A DNA stretch of 64,000 nt. Source: Acidobacteria bacterium UBA7540 (lineage in GTDB: Bacteria > Acidobacteriota > Terriglobia > UBA7540). The stretch covers positions 1 to 64,000 of the forward strand of contig DLMI01000072.1 of NCBI GenBank assembly GCA_002478145.1. The letters run 5' to 3'. The notes beneath the pieces are model-generated. The model had not been told where the DNA came from. It searched no databases and saw only the letters and a list, made by a program, of their open reading frames with translations. Numbering within the stretch: the stretch's first letter is position 1; each line of letters begins with the position of its first letter. A program made the position numbers and the translations under genes. Of the stretch, positions 38,311-46,661 are shown one piece after another.

Positions 38311-38757
38311 TCATCTCGGCCTTCCCTCGACCCGGAGCTGCACCAAGCTTGAGTTGTCGCCTATCAGGCTCGAAACTGTAACATCACTTAGCGCCTTTAC
38401 GATGGCGTCGTTCACTTTGCGCAACGGCTCCCGCACCGTGCATCTCGTCATCTGGTGGCATTCGCTCCGGTCGGTTACGCAGGAGGTGATGACCAGCGGG
38501 CCCTCGAGGGCCCGGATGACCTCAAAGGCGTTGATTTCTGAAGGGTCCTTGGCCAGAGCGTATCCACCGTTAGTACCGTGCTGAGACGCAAGCAAGCCGA
38601 TCTTCGCCAGTCTTTGGAGAATCTTGGCGACCAACTCTGTCGGCATTCCATATGTTCTGGCGATCTCCCTGGCGCTACATGCTGCACGCGGCGGCTGTGA
38701 GGCCAAATGCCTTAAGGCAATCAATCCGTAGTCAGCCTTTTTCCCAAGCCTTAGCAT
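38311..38757 (-). CDS. Rrf2-family Fe-S-sensing regulator
   Basis: 148 residues. Winged helix-turn-helix at 1-70 (KADYGLIALRHLASQP, TYGMPTELVAKILQRLAKIG), dimer helix, and three cysteines in SCVTDRSECHQMTRCTV, the spacing used by IscR-like and SufR-like proteins to hold a [2Fe-2S] cluster. It is the first gene of the suf operon and most likely controls it and itself according to Fe-S status. There is no clear ribosome-binding site before the ATG. Confidence 0.92.
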   Translation of the reverse strand: MLRLGKKADYGLIALRHLASQPPRAACSAREIARTYGMPTELVAKILQRLAKIGLLASQHGTNGGYALAKDPSEINAFEVIRALEGPLVITSCVTDRSECHQMTRCTVREPLRKVNDAIVKALSDVTVSSLIGDNSSLVQLRVEGRPR

Positions 38758-38786
38758 TTCTATATCCGATCCTTTAAGTCGTATAT

Positions 38787-38815
38787 ATCTTAACTCTCTC
38801 TCGTTTTCGTGTCAA
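38787..38815 (-). promoter_or_regulatory. Sigma70-type promoter of the suf operon
   Basis: Minus strand: TTGACA (38815-38810), 17 bases, TAAGAT (38792-38787). The predicted transcript starts about 23 bases before the rrf2 ATG. An AT-rich stretch with TATATAC and GGATATA around 38761-38785 overlaps the start region and may be the Rrf2 operator. Confidence 0.65.
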
Positions 38816-39873
38816 GTCATTTCTCATGGTTATTTTCGTGGTTGGCGTTCCTTAAGGGTGTCCGGCCGGGTGTCCCTCGTTTCAGGCCCACCTGCACGCA
38901 CGTCGAGCGCGGTGGCGTAGGGTTCAAGTTTGAGATTGCGCCACAGTGAAGGCGCGATCAGTTCTCCAACTAGGTCCAGGGCAGGGCGCGGAGGAAGAAA
39001 CCCAATTAGGGTCGTCTTCCCGCAGTTCATGGCAAATCAACGCTGAATCCTCACCCGGAGGCATACGTTGCGCATTAAGCGATGTTTACAGTGGCCAAGT
39101 GAAGAACGCGATCAAGCCATAATCCGGTATGTTTGAGCCGGTCGCGGGAACCCCGTCAGACTTCGAATGGGGTCCGGCCCAAGGTGCGGGGGTGCCCTCT
39201 TCTTTCAAGCAGAATGGCCGGAGGCGACATGATGGGAAGCAGCCTATGGAGGGCTAGGCCCTTGAAGGGCACAATTCGTCGCCTCCGGCCCGGTTACTTC
39301 TATTATCGGCTGAACGCTTGACAAGCTTAATCAGGCCGGTACGGAGAAAGAAGGCGGGGCTGGCAGTCTGACAGCAGTGACGGGTGACCCGCTGTGGCGG
39401 GACGAGTGACGAGGCAGAAAAACGGGAGACTGCAGTTAGGACACAGATGGCAGTGGGCAGTGGGGAGAGGAAAGGAAGCAGCTCGAGATTGCCCTAGGTT
39501 CTGGCACCCAGCACCCAACCCCAAGCGTCGCGTAACACTCAATTCCTTGCCATGCAGCAAGCTTTGCATATCTGTACAAGCCCTGTGAGTCGGATGTGAA
39601 GCGCGGTGAGTATTGTGGCTTTGGAACACGCTTACGAACGCCGTCACGCGAAGGTGCACGGGCGCGCAGACCATGAAGTTCATGGATTGCGCCAGTCGTC
39701 TTCAGGACAAATGTTCTAAGCCTGCGATGACACATTCTGTCACGCCGTTTCGACAAAATAGGGCAAGGAGCGCCCTTTTTTTCAACAGGGACGAAAGAGC
39801 CGCCTCAGGAAGTTTGCAACAATTTGAAAAGACAATGGTTATCGGCAAGGGAGAAGCCTCCAAAAATCTCAGA
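38816..39873. other. Long intergenic region between suf operon and pilin
   Basis: About 1 kb. The open frames are short, overlapping and unlike known proteins. It holds a hairpin at 39216-39290 and scattered heptamer-like words (GTGACGG, GTGACCC near 39376; GGCACCC, AGCACCC near 39503). No gene is supported. Confidence 0.5.
39216..39290. repeat. 13-bp inverted repeat (hairpin)
   Basis: GGCCGGAGGCGAC at 39216-39228 and GTCGCCTCCGGCC at 39278-39290 are perfect inverses. Between them a second stem forms from GGGCTAGGCCCTT-like sequence. It could be an RNA structure or a repeat-family member; there is no T-tract, so it is not a standard terminator. Confidence 0.55.
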
Positions 39874-39889
39874 TGGCAGGAAAAGTGCT
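39874..39889 (+). promoter_or_regulatory. Candidate sigma54 promoter of the pilin
   Basis: TGGCAGGAAAAGTGCT has GG (39875-39876) and GC (39887-39888) ten bases apart. The predicted start lies about 40 bases before the pilin ATG. Pilin genes of many bacteria use sigma54, and the first half (TGGCAG) is the same as at the adaptor promoter at 3603. Confidence 0.55.
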
Positions 39890-39939
39890 CCAAATCTAAT
39901 GCTATTGACGTATTCCCTTAGTGCAACGAAGGAGGAAGA

Positions 39940-40461
39940 ATGAAGAAGTGTTCACGAGGATTTTCCCTGATTGAGTTGTTGATCGTGGTTGCGATCATTC
40001 TCATCATTGCCGCAATTGCTATCCCGAACCTGCTCCGATCGCGGATCGCGGCCAACCAAGCCTCAGCGGTGGGATCACTCCGCACGCTCAACACCGCAGA
40101 GGTCACTTATGCTACTACCTACAACACGGGCTACTCTTCGACCTTGGGCGACTTGGGCCCAGCGACTGCCGGAGGTACGCCTGTCGCTACTGCTGCAGGA
40201 TTAGTTGACGAGGTTCTGTCAGGGGTGTCGGGGACAGCAGGAGGACCCACCGCCACCACAAGCACAAAGAGTGGTTATCAGTTCACCTACTCACCGGGCG
40301 GCACGGATACGAGTGGCAAGATTAATACTTACTCGTTCACCGCCACGCCGATCAGTGTGGGAACGACTGGGACCAACTTCTACTTCACCGACCAGTCTGG
40401 CGTAATCCGCCAAAACAGCACGGCGGTGGCCGGTTCAACCGACTCGCCACTGGCTGGCTAG
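39940..40461 (+). CDS. Type IV pilin / type II pseudopilin-like major subunit
   Basis: 173 residues. The short basic leader MKKCSRG ends at the prepilin peptidase site G/FSLIELLIVVAI, with the Glu at mature position 5. A hydrophobic helix follows, then IPNLLRSRIAANQASAVGSL, an Acidobacteria/Deltaproteobacteria-like pilin shoulder. The globular part is Thr/Gly/Ser-rich. Strong GAAGGAGGAAG ribosome-binding site. It stands alone, with no assembly genes nearby, so the machinery must be elsewhere. Either a PilA-type pilin or a GspG-like pseudopilin is possible; length favours a pilin. Confidence 0.88.
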   Translation: MKKCSRGFSLIELLIVVAIILIIAAIAIPNLLRSRIAANQASAVGSLRTLNTAEVTYATTYNTGYSSTLGDLGPATAGGTPVATAAGLVDEVLSGVSGTAGGPTATTSTKSGYQFTYSPGGTDTSGKINTYSFTATPISVGTTGTNFYFTDQSGVIRQNSTAVAGSTDSPLAG

Positions 40462-40826
40462 GCTGTACACGGAAGCCACGACAATCCAACCGTTCGGGGA
40501 GGGCTGGAAGAGCCTGTGCGAAAGCCGGCTTGCCCAGATGTGGAGCGCCGCTCGATCTGTTCCGGCTGTAGGCAGGCCGGCGCTCGAGCGGAGGTTTTCA
40601 GAGAGGCACGAAAGCCCTCTTTTCTTGCAGCGGGTGGTGCGGAAAGCCAAGTTGTTCTTGAGCCATTTTGGTACCCCTGGCGGGGTCCTGACCTTCCCCG
40701 CAAGTTCCGAGTCGTGACCTTTGTCTCTGGCTTTTAACTTGTCATTGGCCAACTTCGGCCGCCATAGAAGGCCAAGTCGCCGACACAAAATACCGACAAC
40801 AAGTATTCGATCCCTCGAGGCGGCAT
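40462..40826. other. Intergenic after pilin
   Basis: No gene supported; frames here are short and shadow each other. Contains a GC-rich fold around 40545-40595 and the possible terminator at 40601. Confidence 0.4.
40601..40624 (+). terminator. Possible weak terminator
   Basis: GAGAGG, a nine-base loop, CCTCTT and then TTC. The stem is short, so this is tentative; it lies 140 bp after the pilin gene. Confidence 0.25.
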
Positions 40827-42359
40827 TCAGGCCCCCGCCTCGTGTTCCCGCCGAAAGAGGATCTTGATGTCCTCCCTCCAGCCGTCATTGATCCCCACCT
40901 GAATGATGCGGATGGCTGGATCCAGATATCGGAGCATTCGCCCGGTGGTGGAATGGAAGCGAAAGGCGGGGGAAACCAGATAGACCAAAGGCGCAGAATC
41001 GGCGAGTTCGATCCCCGGGAAATAGCCGAATTCCTGAAACTGGCCACGCTCTTGCAGCCACTTGACGCGCAGCCAGTAGTCGAGACCCTGGAGAGGGAGG
41101 TTGATATCCTCCTGTACTTTCAACTCCAGCACGGCAAGGCGACCGCTTCGCGTTGCCAAGAGAATATCGATTACTCCCCTATCCATCCCCGAAAATGCCG
41201 GGACCTGCGGATAGATACAAGTGGGCAAGAGAGCCGGGTCAAGCTTTGTGACATCCCGCACGACCATACTTTCGAGCCAGCGCTCGGACTGGAGCCGGCA
41301 GAGGTCACTTGAGGAATTCGGGCTTCCCGCGCAGCGAATACTCAGCGCCGTCTCCAGGAACTGACGAAGTTCGGCGTGATTGCCTTCCTCGAGTCGGCAG
41401 GCATTGCCCGGCAGGCCAAAAGTAATGCGCGGCGCTAGCAAACCCTCGATGCGTGCCACCTCCAGGCCCAGGACCCGAATCGAGAGCGCAGCGGCAGCAG
41501 GGTCTGCTACCACGTCAACCTTGGCGAGGAGTTCGCCCAGCAGCCGCGAAAGCAGTTCGCGATGGTGGTCGACAAGGTCTGCGGCCAGCCGGCGCGGGGC
41601 GAGTCGCGTTTCGACGTTGCCGTAATCCCTCCAATCGATCACGCTTGGCCGCTCCTCCTTCACGGACCACTCGAGAATCTCCACCTGCACGGCGCGATGG
41701 TTGAGGTAAGCGGCGCGATGAGCGCTCGTTTCCGCCGCCTGGGGCGGAAAGATCAGTTTCAATCCAGGGTAAGTGACGCGGTCCGAGCGGCTGCGCAGCC
41801 AATCCAGCCAGATCAGTCCGAAGGCCAAGGCCGCGTCAGCAGCGGCGGGGGATTCACTTTCTCCCAGGCCCAGAAAAGCCCAGGCTGTCCGGCCCTGCCG
41901 GGCCACACCCCTCGTGTACCACGCCGAGAACGAGTGTTCCCGGTCAGATCGGTGACTGACGCGCTCCAAGCTCCAGCCTGGGTATTGCCGTGAAAGCAGG
42001 GCGAGCAGTTGTTTCTGGAAGCTCGCGCGCGCCGGCGCCTTATCGGCCGCCGGGACGAGATGCGCCTCGCGGAATTCCAGAGTTATGGTTTCGCGACCTG
42101 CCGCCTTGCGCGCGAACAGGCCCAGCCGCTCACCATCGCGGTAGGCGATATCCTCCACCCGGCGACTCACCGAGCGCGCGGCGTTCCAGGCCGCGAAAAT
42201 CAGCTTGCCGAATTCAACCGTCAGGCGCCACTCGCTGGCGGACAGGTCAAAGAGCTCGACCTCATCTTCCACCACCACGGGATGACGGAGAGACTTGATG
42301 AAGAGTTCGATCTCGTCCAGCAGTGGGTGAAGAGAATCACGCTCGCGTGCGCTTGGCAT
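40827..42359 (-). CDS. Hypothetical protein with PD-(D/E)XK nuclease-like core
   Basis: 510 residues from the ATG at 42359 (MPSARERDSLHPLLDEIELF); the longer frame enters a palindromic repeat. I do not recognise the full-length family. Near residues 410-440, GVIDILLATRSGRLAVLELK has the spacing of a PD-(D/E)XK nuclease core (Asp, then Glu-x-Lys on the next strand), followed by a helix with QGLDYWLRVKWLQ. The N-terminal ~380 residues are helical and charged. Could be a restriction-like or DNA-repair nuclease, or a degenerate relative. No partner gene lies next to it. Confidence 0.7.
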   Translation of the reverse strand: MPSARERDSLHPLLDEIELFIKSLRHPVVVEDEVELFDLSASEWRLTVEFGKLIFAAWNAARSVSRRVEDIAYRDGERLGLFARKAAGRETITLEFREAHLVPAADKAPARASFQKQLLALLSRQYPGWSLERVSHRSDREHSFSAWYTRGVARQGRTAWAFLGLGESESPAAADAALAFGLIWLDWLRSRSDRVTYPGLKLIFPPQAAETSAHRAAYLNHRAVQVEILEWSVKEERPSVIDWRDYGNVETRLAPRRLAADLVDHHRELLSRLLGELLAKVDVVADPAAAALSIRVLGLEVARIEGLLAPRITFGLPGNACRLEEGNHAELRQFLETALSIRCAGSPNSSSDLCRLQSERWLESMVVRDVTKLDPALLPTCIYPQVPAFSGMDRGVIDILLATRSGRLAVLELKVQEDINLPLQGLDYWLRVKWLQERGQFQEFGYFPGIELADSAPLVYLVSPAFRFHSTTGRMLRYLDPAIRIIQVGINDGWREDIKILFRREHEAGA

Positions 42360-42393
42360 GGCGGTACCGTAGTGTCGAGGAATACTTTGTGTT

Positions 42394-42486
42394 GTGTCAT
42401 TCCGAGCGCAGCGAGGAATCTCGCCCTGCACTGACTCGTGGGAAAAAGAACCAGAGCGAGATTCCTCGCTGCGCTCGGAATGACAC
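42394..42486. repeat. GTCATTCC palindromic repeat, copy 2
   Basis: The best-preserved copy: GTGTCATTCCGAGCGCAGCG plus AGGAATCTCGC on the left is matched exactly in inverse on the right, giving arms of about 31 bp around a ~30-bp spacer. It lies between the Gfo/Idh/MocA gene and the nuclease-like gene. Confidence 0.9.
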
Positions 42487-42514
42487 CGAACTTTGATTCA
42501 GGGTTGTGCTCGCA

Positions 42515-43849
42515 TCATGACACCGGCGGATGATCCAGGATCATTTCAGTCGCCGGATCGTAGTAGAGCTTCTTACCCGCCCAGAAAGACTGTGCTGCCG
42601 CAGTGCACGCCAGCGCGTGCGCGTAGCCGTCGCTAACGGTGGAGTGCGGTTGCTGGCGACTGCGCAGGCATTCGAACCAGTTTTCCATGTGGTGCAGATC
42701 GAGGTCTCCCATCCCCCCTGGCGGCAGCGCCTTGTCCCCGGGAAGCAAGACGTCTCTTTCGGCGCGTAGCTGGTCGATATCAGGGTTATCTTCGTGGTTA
42801 CCTTTCTCTTCCACCAGTTTATATCGGGGGCTACCTTCGCCGCCCACGTTCATCAGGGTCGCCTTCTTTCCCATATAACGTGTAAAGCTGGGCGCATCGT
42901 TACCAAAGCTGGTTGAATAACTGACCATGAACCCCTTGGAATATTCGAGCAGCGCCTGGAAGGTGTCCGGATTCTGACGACCGTCTCGCCAAGCAAAGAT
43001 CCCCCCGTGGGCCACCACGGACCGCAAATACCTGTCAGCCATAAACCAGTGGACAAGGTCGATGGCGTGGCTCATCCATTGGTCGGCGATGCCACTGGAG
43101 AACTCCTTGTAGAGCCGGAATTCAAAATAGAGTTGCGGGTCGAAGGGACGAGGCGGCTTGGTCATCAGCCACCTGCCCCAGTCGGTATCTTCGGCGCGGA
43201 GTTGGTTCACTTCAGGCCGCCCCCGCCACCGCGGCCCGTGATAGTTCCACACGATTTCCACCTTGCTCACCTCGCCCAGGGCCCCCGTCTGGATGAGTTC
43301 GCATGCCGCCTGCGGGTACGGTTCGCTGCGATGCTGCGTGCCCACCTGAACAACCAGTCGCTTTTGCAGCACCGCGTCGCGCGCCGCCTTGACCTCCTCC
43401 AGGACGTTCCCCATGGGCTTCTCCACGTAGGCATCTTTCCCGGCCTCGGCAACGAGCTTCAGGATAGGGGAATGCGAATGTTCGGGTGTGGAAATCAGAA
43501 CGGCATCAACGTCCTTCAAAAGCAGAAGATCCTCGAGATACTGGAACTGTCGCGGCGGCCTGCCGTAGTAAATCTTATTGGCCAAGACCGCTTTCTCCCG
43601 ATTCACTTTCCAGAGGTCGCAGACGGCGGTCATCTCGACGTTATGTTTCGCCCCCAGCCGGGAGACAATCCAATCCAACTCGCCCCCGCGACTTCCAATT
43701 CCGATGTGCCCCAGCGAGACTCGATCGTTGGCGCCCACGATGCGCCCATAGGAAGCCGCCGTGGCCCCCAGGGCGGTCCCGGCCAGCATGGAAGCAGTGC
43801 GATTGAGAAACGACCTGCGGTTGATGGTTTTTTCCGGCTTGTCAAGCAT
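42515..43849 (-). CDS. Tat-exported Gfo/Idh/MocA-family oxidoreductase
   Basis: 444 residues from the ATG at 43849. A Tat signal is clear: NRRSFLNRTASMLAGTALGA, with the twin arginines. The NAD-binding fold starts at VSLGHIGIGSRGGELDW; the family motif DAYVEKPMGN contains the catalytic Lys; the C-terminal domain includes SGIADQWMSHAIDLVHWFMA. Such exported dehydrogenases act on sugars or inositols in the periplasm, and NAD(P) may stay tightly bound. Related genes are numerous in Acidobacteria and Planctomycetes. The upstream open frame is a translated heptamer repeat, not protein. Confidence 0.93.
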   Translation of the reverse strand: MLDKPEKTINRRSFLNRTASMLAGTALGATAASYGRIVGANDRVSLGHIGIGSRGGELDWIVSRLGAKHNVEMTAVCDLWKVNREKAVLANKIYYGRPPRQFQYLEDLLLLKDVDAVLISTPEHSHSPILKLVAEAGKDAYVEKPMGNVLEEVKAARDAVLQKRLVVQVGTQHRSEPYPQAACELIQTGALGEVSKVEIVWNYHGPRWRGRPEVNQLRAEDTDWGRWLMTKPPRPFDPQLYFEFRLYKEFSSGIADQWMSHAIDLVHWFMADRYLRSVVAHGGIFAWRDGRQNPDTFQALLEYSKGFMVSYSTSFGNDAPSFTRYMGKKATLMNVGGEGSPRYKLVEEKGNHEDNPDIDQLRAERDVLLPGDKALPPGGMGDLDLHHMENWFECLRSRQQPHSTVSDGYAHALACTAAAQSFWAGKKLYYDPATEMILDHPPVS

Positions 43850-43890
43850 CGTATCCCCCGTTGGTAAGGTTGGGGAACATCTTACACCAA

Positions 43891-44028
43891 ATTGCCGATT
43901 GCTGATTGTCGATTGACGATTGAAAAAGTGGTGTGCCAAATTGCTGATTGTCGATTGACGATTGAAAAAGTGGTGTGGCAACTCCTTCCAATGTGCATCA
44001 GCAATCGGCAATCGAAAATCAGCAATTC
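43891..44028. repeat. Heptamer-word inverted repeat, site O
   Basis: Left arm GATTGCT, GATTGTC, GATTGAC, GATTG. A 38-bp segment of it is duplicated exactly (43898-43935 and 43940-43977), offset by 42 bp, which is six words. The right arm from 43997 is ATCAGCA, ATCGGCA, ATCGAAA, ATCAGCA, ending four bases before the CRTAC gene stop. Confidence 0.88.
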
Positions 44029-44032
44029 CGGC

Positions 44033-45814
44033 TTACTTGCTGGGGATGCGGGGGAAGGAGCGCGGGATGATGCCTGTTCCTTCCTTCACCGTGATGATCT
44101 GGTTGATGGCGAGGTTGGTGAGCTTATCCACGGTTCCGCTCGGCCAGGTGATTTCCAGCCGTTCGATGCTCTTGCGCTGTCCCAGGCCGAAATGGACGCG
44201 CGGATCGTGGGCGGACATGTAGCTCATGCCGCCTTTCCTCTGCTGGTATTGAGTAAATCCCTCGGAAACCAGCTTCAGCGCCGCGCCCACGCCGTCGCGA
44301 TTCGACGTGGTTCCTACCAGCATCACTTCCAGCCAGTTATTCGCGTTGCCGCCGTCGTTACGCAGGAGCTGGGGATAGCCCCCGCTGACGGAAATGGCGA
44401 TGTCCAGGTCACCGTCGTTATCGAAGTCGGCCACCGCGGAGCCGCGTCCCACGACGGGCTTCATGAAGTCCGGACCCAGGAGTTCCGAAACCTTCTCGAA
44501 TTTCCCCTGGCCGAGGTTGCGGAACATGAGCTTGGGTTCCATGAAGGTCTCTTCGCTGTGGTAAAGGCTGATATTATCCAACATTGATCCATTAACTTGA
44601 AATATATCAACCCAGCCGTCGTTATCGTAGTCAAAAAGCTTTGTGCTGACCCCGCTCAGCAAGGTCGCTTTGTTCCCCATGGCGGAGCTGTAGGTCGCGT
44701 CGTCGAACGTCTGGTCGTGATTGTTGCGGTAGAGGCGGTTCAACTCGAAATCCAGGTGGGTCACGTAGATGTCGAACCAGCCGTCCCCATCCACGTCCGC
44801 GGCGTCGGTGCCCATGCCGGCCTCGTATTTCCCGTCTTCGCTGGCCGCCACTCCGGACATGAAGGAAATATCCTCAAACGTCCCGTCCTTCTTGTTGATG
44901 AAGAGGGAATTCGGCCAGGTGTCGTTGGCCACGAAGACGTCCGTCCAGCCGTCATTGTTGAAGTCGGCGAGCACCACGCCCATGCCTTTTACCTCGGGGA
45001 TGCCGATCCCCGATTTCTCGCTCACGTCGGTGAACGTGCCATCGTGGTTGTTGTGGTAGAGCTTGAGCCGCAGCCCTCGATAGTTGTCCGGATGGCAGTA
45101 AGCGCGGTAGCCGGGCCGATGCTCGCCGCAATAGAGGTTGGTCTTGGGCGACCAGTCAATGTAGTTGCAGACCAGCAGGTCGAGATACCCGTCCTTGTCG
45201 TAATCGAACCAGCCCGCGCTGGTGGACCACTGGCCCTCGTCACCGACGCCGGCTTTGGCGGTCACATCCGTGAAGGTGCCGTCCCCGTTATTGTGGTAAA
45301 GGATGGCCCGGCCGTAGCCGGTGACGTAAAGGTCGGGATAGCCGTCGTTGTCGTAGTCGCCCACGGCCACGCCCTGCCCGTAGAGGCCCTCGGCGCCCAC
45401 ACCAGCCTTTTCCGTCACGTCCGTAAAGGTCCCATCGCCATTGTTATGATAAAGGGCGGAGCGCAGCGGGTGCGGAGGCTTGTACCACTCGGTCTCCGCC
45501 GTCTGCACAAAATAAAGGTCCATCAATCCGTCCTGGTCGTAATCAATCCAACCCAGGCCGCTGCCCATGGTCTCGAGATAGTTTTTTTCCGCAGTGAAAG
45601 TATGGTCGTGCTGGAAGGTGATGCCAGCGACTTGACGGATGTCCGTAAAGCGGACGGAAATCGGGGGGGTCTTGGCCGTCTCGGCGCTCAGGAATTCCAG
45701 CGCCACAACGCCGGATGACAAAGTCAACGCAAGCAGGGCTGCCGGAACAAGCCGCCTGCCTCTACTTCCTGAGCGTGAAGAAACCTGGGCCATCTGCCTT
45801 CTGTTGGTGGTCAA
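44033..45814 (-). CDS. Secreted CRTAC/ASPIC-UnbV FG-GAP repeat protein
   Basis: 593 residues. N-terminal signal (LVPAALLALTLSSGVVALEF). Repeated FG-GAP/VCBS blades follow, each with a calcium-loop pattern such as DYDQDGLMDLYFVQ, DYDNDGYPDLYVTG, DYDKDGYLDLLVCN, DFNNDGWTDVFVAN and DVDGDGWFDIYVTH. The C-terminal ASPIC/UnbV domain ends with LEITWPSGTVDKLTNLAINQ. This is an integrin-like beta-propeller of the CRTAC1 type; the role is unknown, possibly extracellular binding or carbohydrate-related. Such genes are abundant in Acidobacteria. ATG 45814; a second Met eight codons in is possible. Confidence 0.9.
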   Translation of the reverse strand: MTTNRRQMAQVSSRSGSRGRRLVPAALLALTLSSGVVALEFLSAETAKTPPISVRFTDIRQVAGITFQHDHTFTAEKNYLETMGSGLGWIDYDQDGLMDLYFVQTAETEWYKPPHPLRSALYHNNGDGTFTDVTEKAGVGAEGLYGQGVAVGDYDNDGYPDLYVTGYGRAILYHNNGDGTFTDVTAKAGVGDEGQWSTSAGWFDYDKDGYLDLLVCNYIDWSPKTNLYCGEHRPGYRAYCHPDNYRGLRLKLYHNNHDGTFTDVSEKSGIGIPEVKGMGVVLADFNNDGWTDVFVANDTWPNSLFINKKDGTFEDISFMSGVAASEDGKYEAGMGTDAADVDGDGWFDIYVTHLDFELNRLYRNNHDQTFDDATYSSAMGNKATLLSGVSTKLFDYDNDGWVDIFQVNGSMLDNISLYHSEETFMEPKLMFRNLGQGKFEKVSELLGPDFMKPVVGRGSAVADFDNDGDLDIAISVSGGYPQLLRNDGGNANNWLEVMLVGTTSNRDGVGAALKLVSEGFTQYQQRKGGMSYMSAHDPRVHFGLGQRKSIERLEITWPSGTVDKLTNLAINQIITVKEGTGIIPRSFPRIPSK

Positions 45815-45908
45815 TCGCGAATCTCAACTATAACCTGAGATGGCATTGCGGCTCAATCGCCATTCTGCCCGAGAGAGCGCGAAAACCAAATCATGCTCTT
45901 CTTCCCGT

Positions 45909-46155
45909 ATGTGGTAGGTAGGAGGTGGTATTTGGGGGGGGCCCACCTACGACCTACGACATACCACGTACCGTCTGCCACCTACCGCCTACCACCTACG
46001 ACTGCAGTAGGCCGTCGGCAGCAAGCAGAAGGCAGTCGGCGGTGTCAAAGGAAAGAAAGCAACTCACAATATCATTCACAATTCATAATTCAGCATTGCT
46101 CTATCGCCTGTCCGCTGCTCTTCTGATTCCTGAATCCCGAATCCTGAATCCTGTT
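45909..46155. repeat. Compound heptamer-word region, site P
   Basis: Left arm GTATGTG, GTAGGTA, GGAGGTG. Right arm CCTACGA, CCTACGA, CATACCA, CGTACCG, TCTGCCA, CCTACCG, CCTACCA, CCTACGA. Then a run of GCAGTAG/GCAGTCG words (46002-46038), ATTCACA/ATTCATA words (46074-46095) and GAATCCT words (46125-46155). The second half is repeated beyond the transposon at 49563-49752. Confidence 0.85.
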
Positions 46156-46170
46156 CTTCCCCACCTACGT

Positions 46171-46290
46171 CCTTTCTTTTCAGCAACATTCCCGCTTTCA
46201 ACGCGTAACTACCTTTGTTTTCTGTAACATTCCCGCTTTGTCGCGGCCTGCTGAAAGCCGGTCCTTTGTTTTCATAGACATTCCCGCGTT
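46171..46290. repeat. Three-unit intergenic repeat, copy B
   Basis: Three copies of the unit seen at 3044-3165. TTTTCA/TTTTCT cores at 46177, 46217 and 46269, spacings 40 and 52. On the minus strand the frames read peptides with repeated GNVYENKG/GNVTENKG, but no credible start or conserved protein supports translation. Confidence 0.72.
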
Positions 46291-46370
46291 GGTCGGTCAT
46301 TTTTTAAAGTTACTAGGGTTTCTTCTTTCCCAGCCAAGACGACATCTTGTCGTAGACCGCGGTACGGGCC

Positions 46371-46378
46371 AAGAGTCC
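46371..46378. repeat. Target-site duplication, left
   Basis: AAGAGTCC, matched by AAGAGTCC at 49539-49546 on the other side of the element. Eight bases is within the range made by IS1-family transposition. Confidence 0.85.
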
Positions 46379-46397
46379 GGTAGTGTCTCAGTTTGAA
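46379..46397 (+). repeat. Left terminal inverted repeat
   Basis: GGTAGTGTCTCAGTTTGAA, 19 bp. It begins with GGT as IS1-family ends do. Confidence 0.9.
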
Positions 46398-46408
46398 TTT
46401 TCCGCCTA

Positions 46409-46436
46409 TTGACTCACCCCGCCATGCTGCGATAAT
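46409..46436 (+). promoter_or_regulatory. Promoter of the small ARW-motif gene
   Basis: TTGACT, 16 bases, GATAAT, then six bases (GGATGC) to the ATG at 46443. Transcription would begin at or next to the start codon, giving a leaderless message. Confidence 0.6.
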
Positions 46437-46442
46437 GGATGC

Positions 46443-46661
46443 ATGGCAAAGCGTCCCCGAGATCCGAACCAACTAGCGAAGATGATTGTCGATATTGCGA
46501 CCGGCGAAGTCGAGGATACGGTTAGCGAGTCAAAGCGCCATCCTCCGAGCCGTGGCCGTGCTGGTGGGCTCAAGGGCGGAAATGCCAGAGCACGGAGCCT
46601 CTCAGCATCTAAGCGGAAGGCGATTGCAAGGCGGGCGGCTGCGGCTCGCTGGCAGAAATAG
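46443..46661 (+). CDS. Small basic ARW-motif protein (histone-H1-like)
   Basis: 72 residues: MAKRPRDPNQLAKMIVDIAT, then an Arg/Lys/Ala-rich tail with GGLKGGNARARSLSASKRKA and ending RRAAAARWQK. Widespread short proteins of this pattern are often annotated as histone-H1-like and probably bind nucleic acid. No ribosome-binding site; a promoter sits immediately upstream. Its 3' end overlaps the convergent P63C gene by 53 bp. The ARW tail is echoed in the N-terminus of that P63C protein. Confidence 0.7.
   Translation: MAKRPRDPNQLAKMIVDIATGEVEDTVSESKRHPPSRGRAGGLKGGNARARSLSASKRKAIARRAAAARWQK

Noticed and set aside
38830..39030. Small minus-strand frame upstream of rrf2
   Set aside because: No homologous pattern, no ribosome-binding site, and overlaps a gene-poor region.
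43007..43867. Plus-strand frame opposite the Gfo/Idh/MocA gene
   Set aside because: Antisense of a clear Tat-exported oxidoreductase.
44597..45718. Plus-strand frame of 373 codons opposite the CRTAC gene
   Set aside because: The repeat structure simply mirrors the FG-GAP blades of the minus-strand gene.
46076..46300. Minus-strand frame with repeated NVYENKG/NVTENKG peptides
   Set aside because: The regularity comes from the three-unit DNA repeat; copy A uses a different frame and has a stop, so translation is not conserved.
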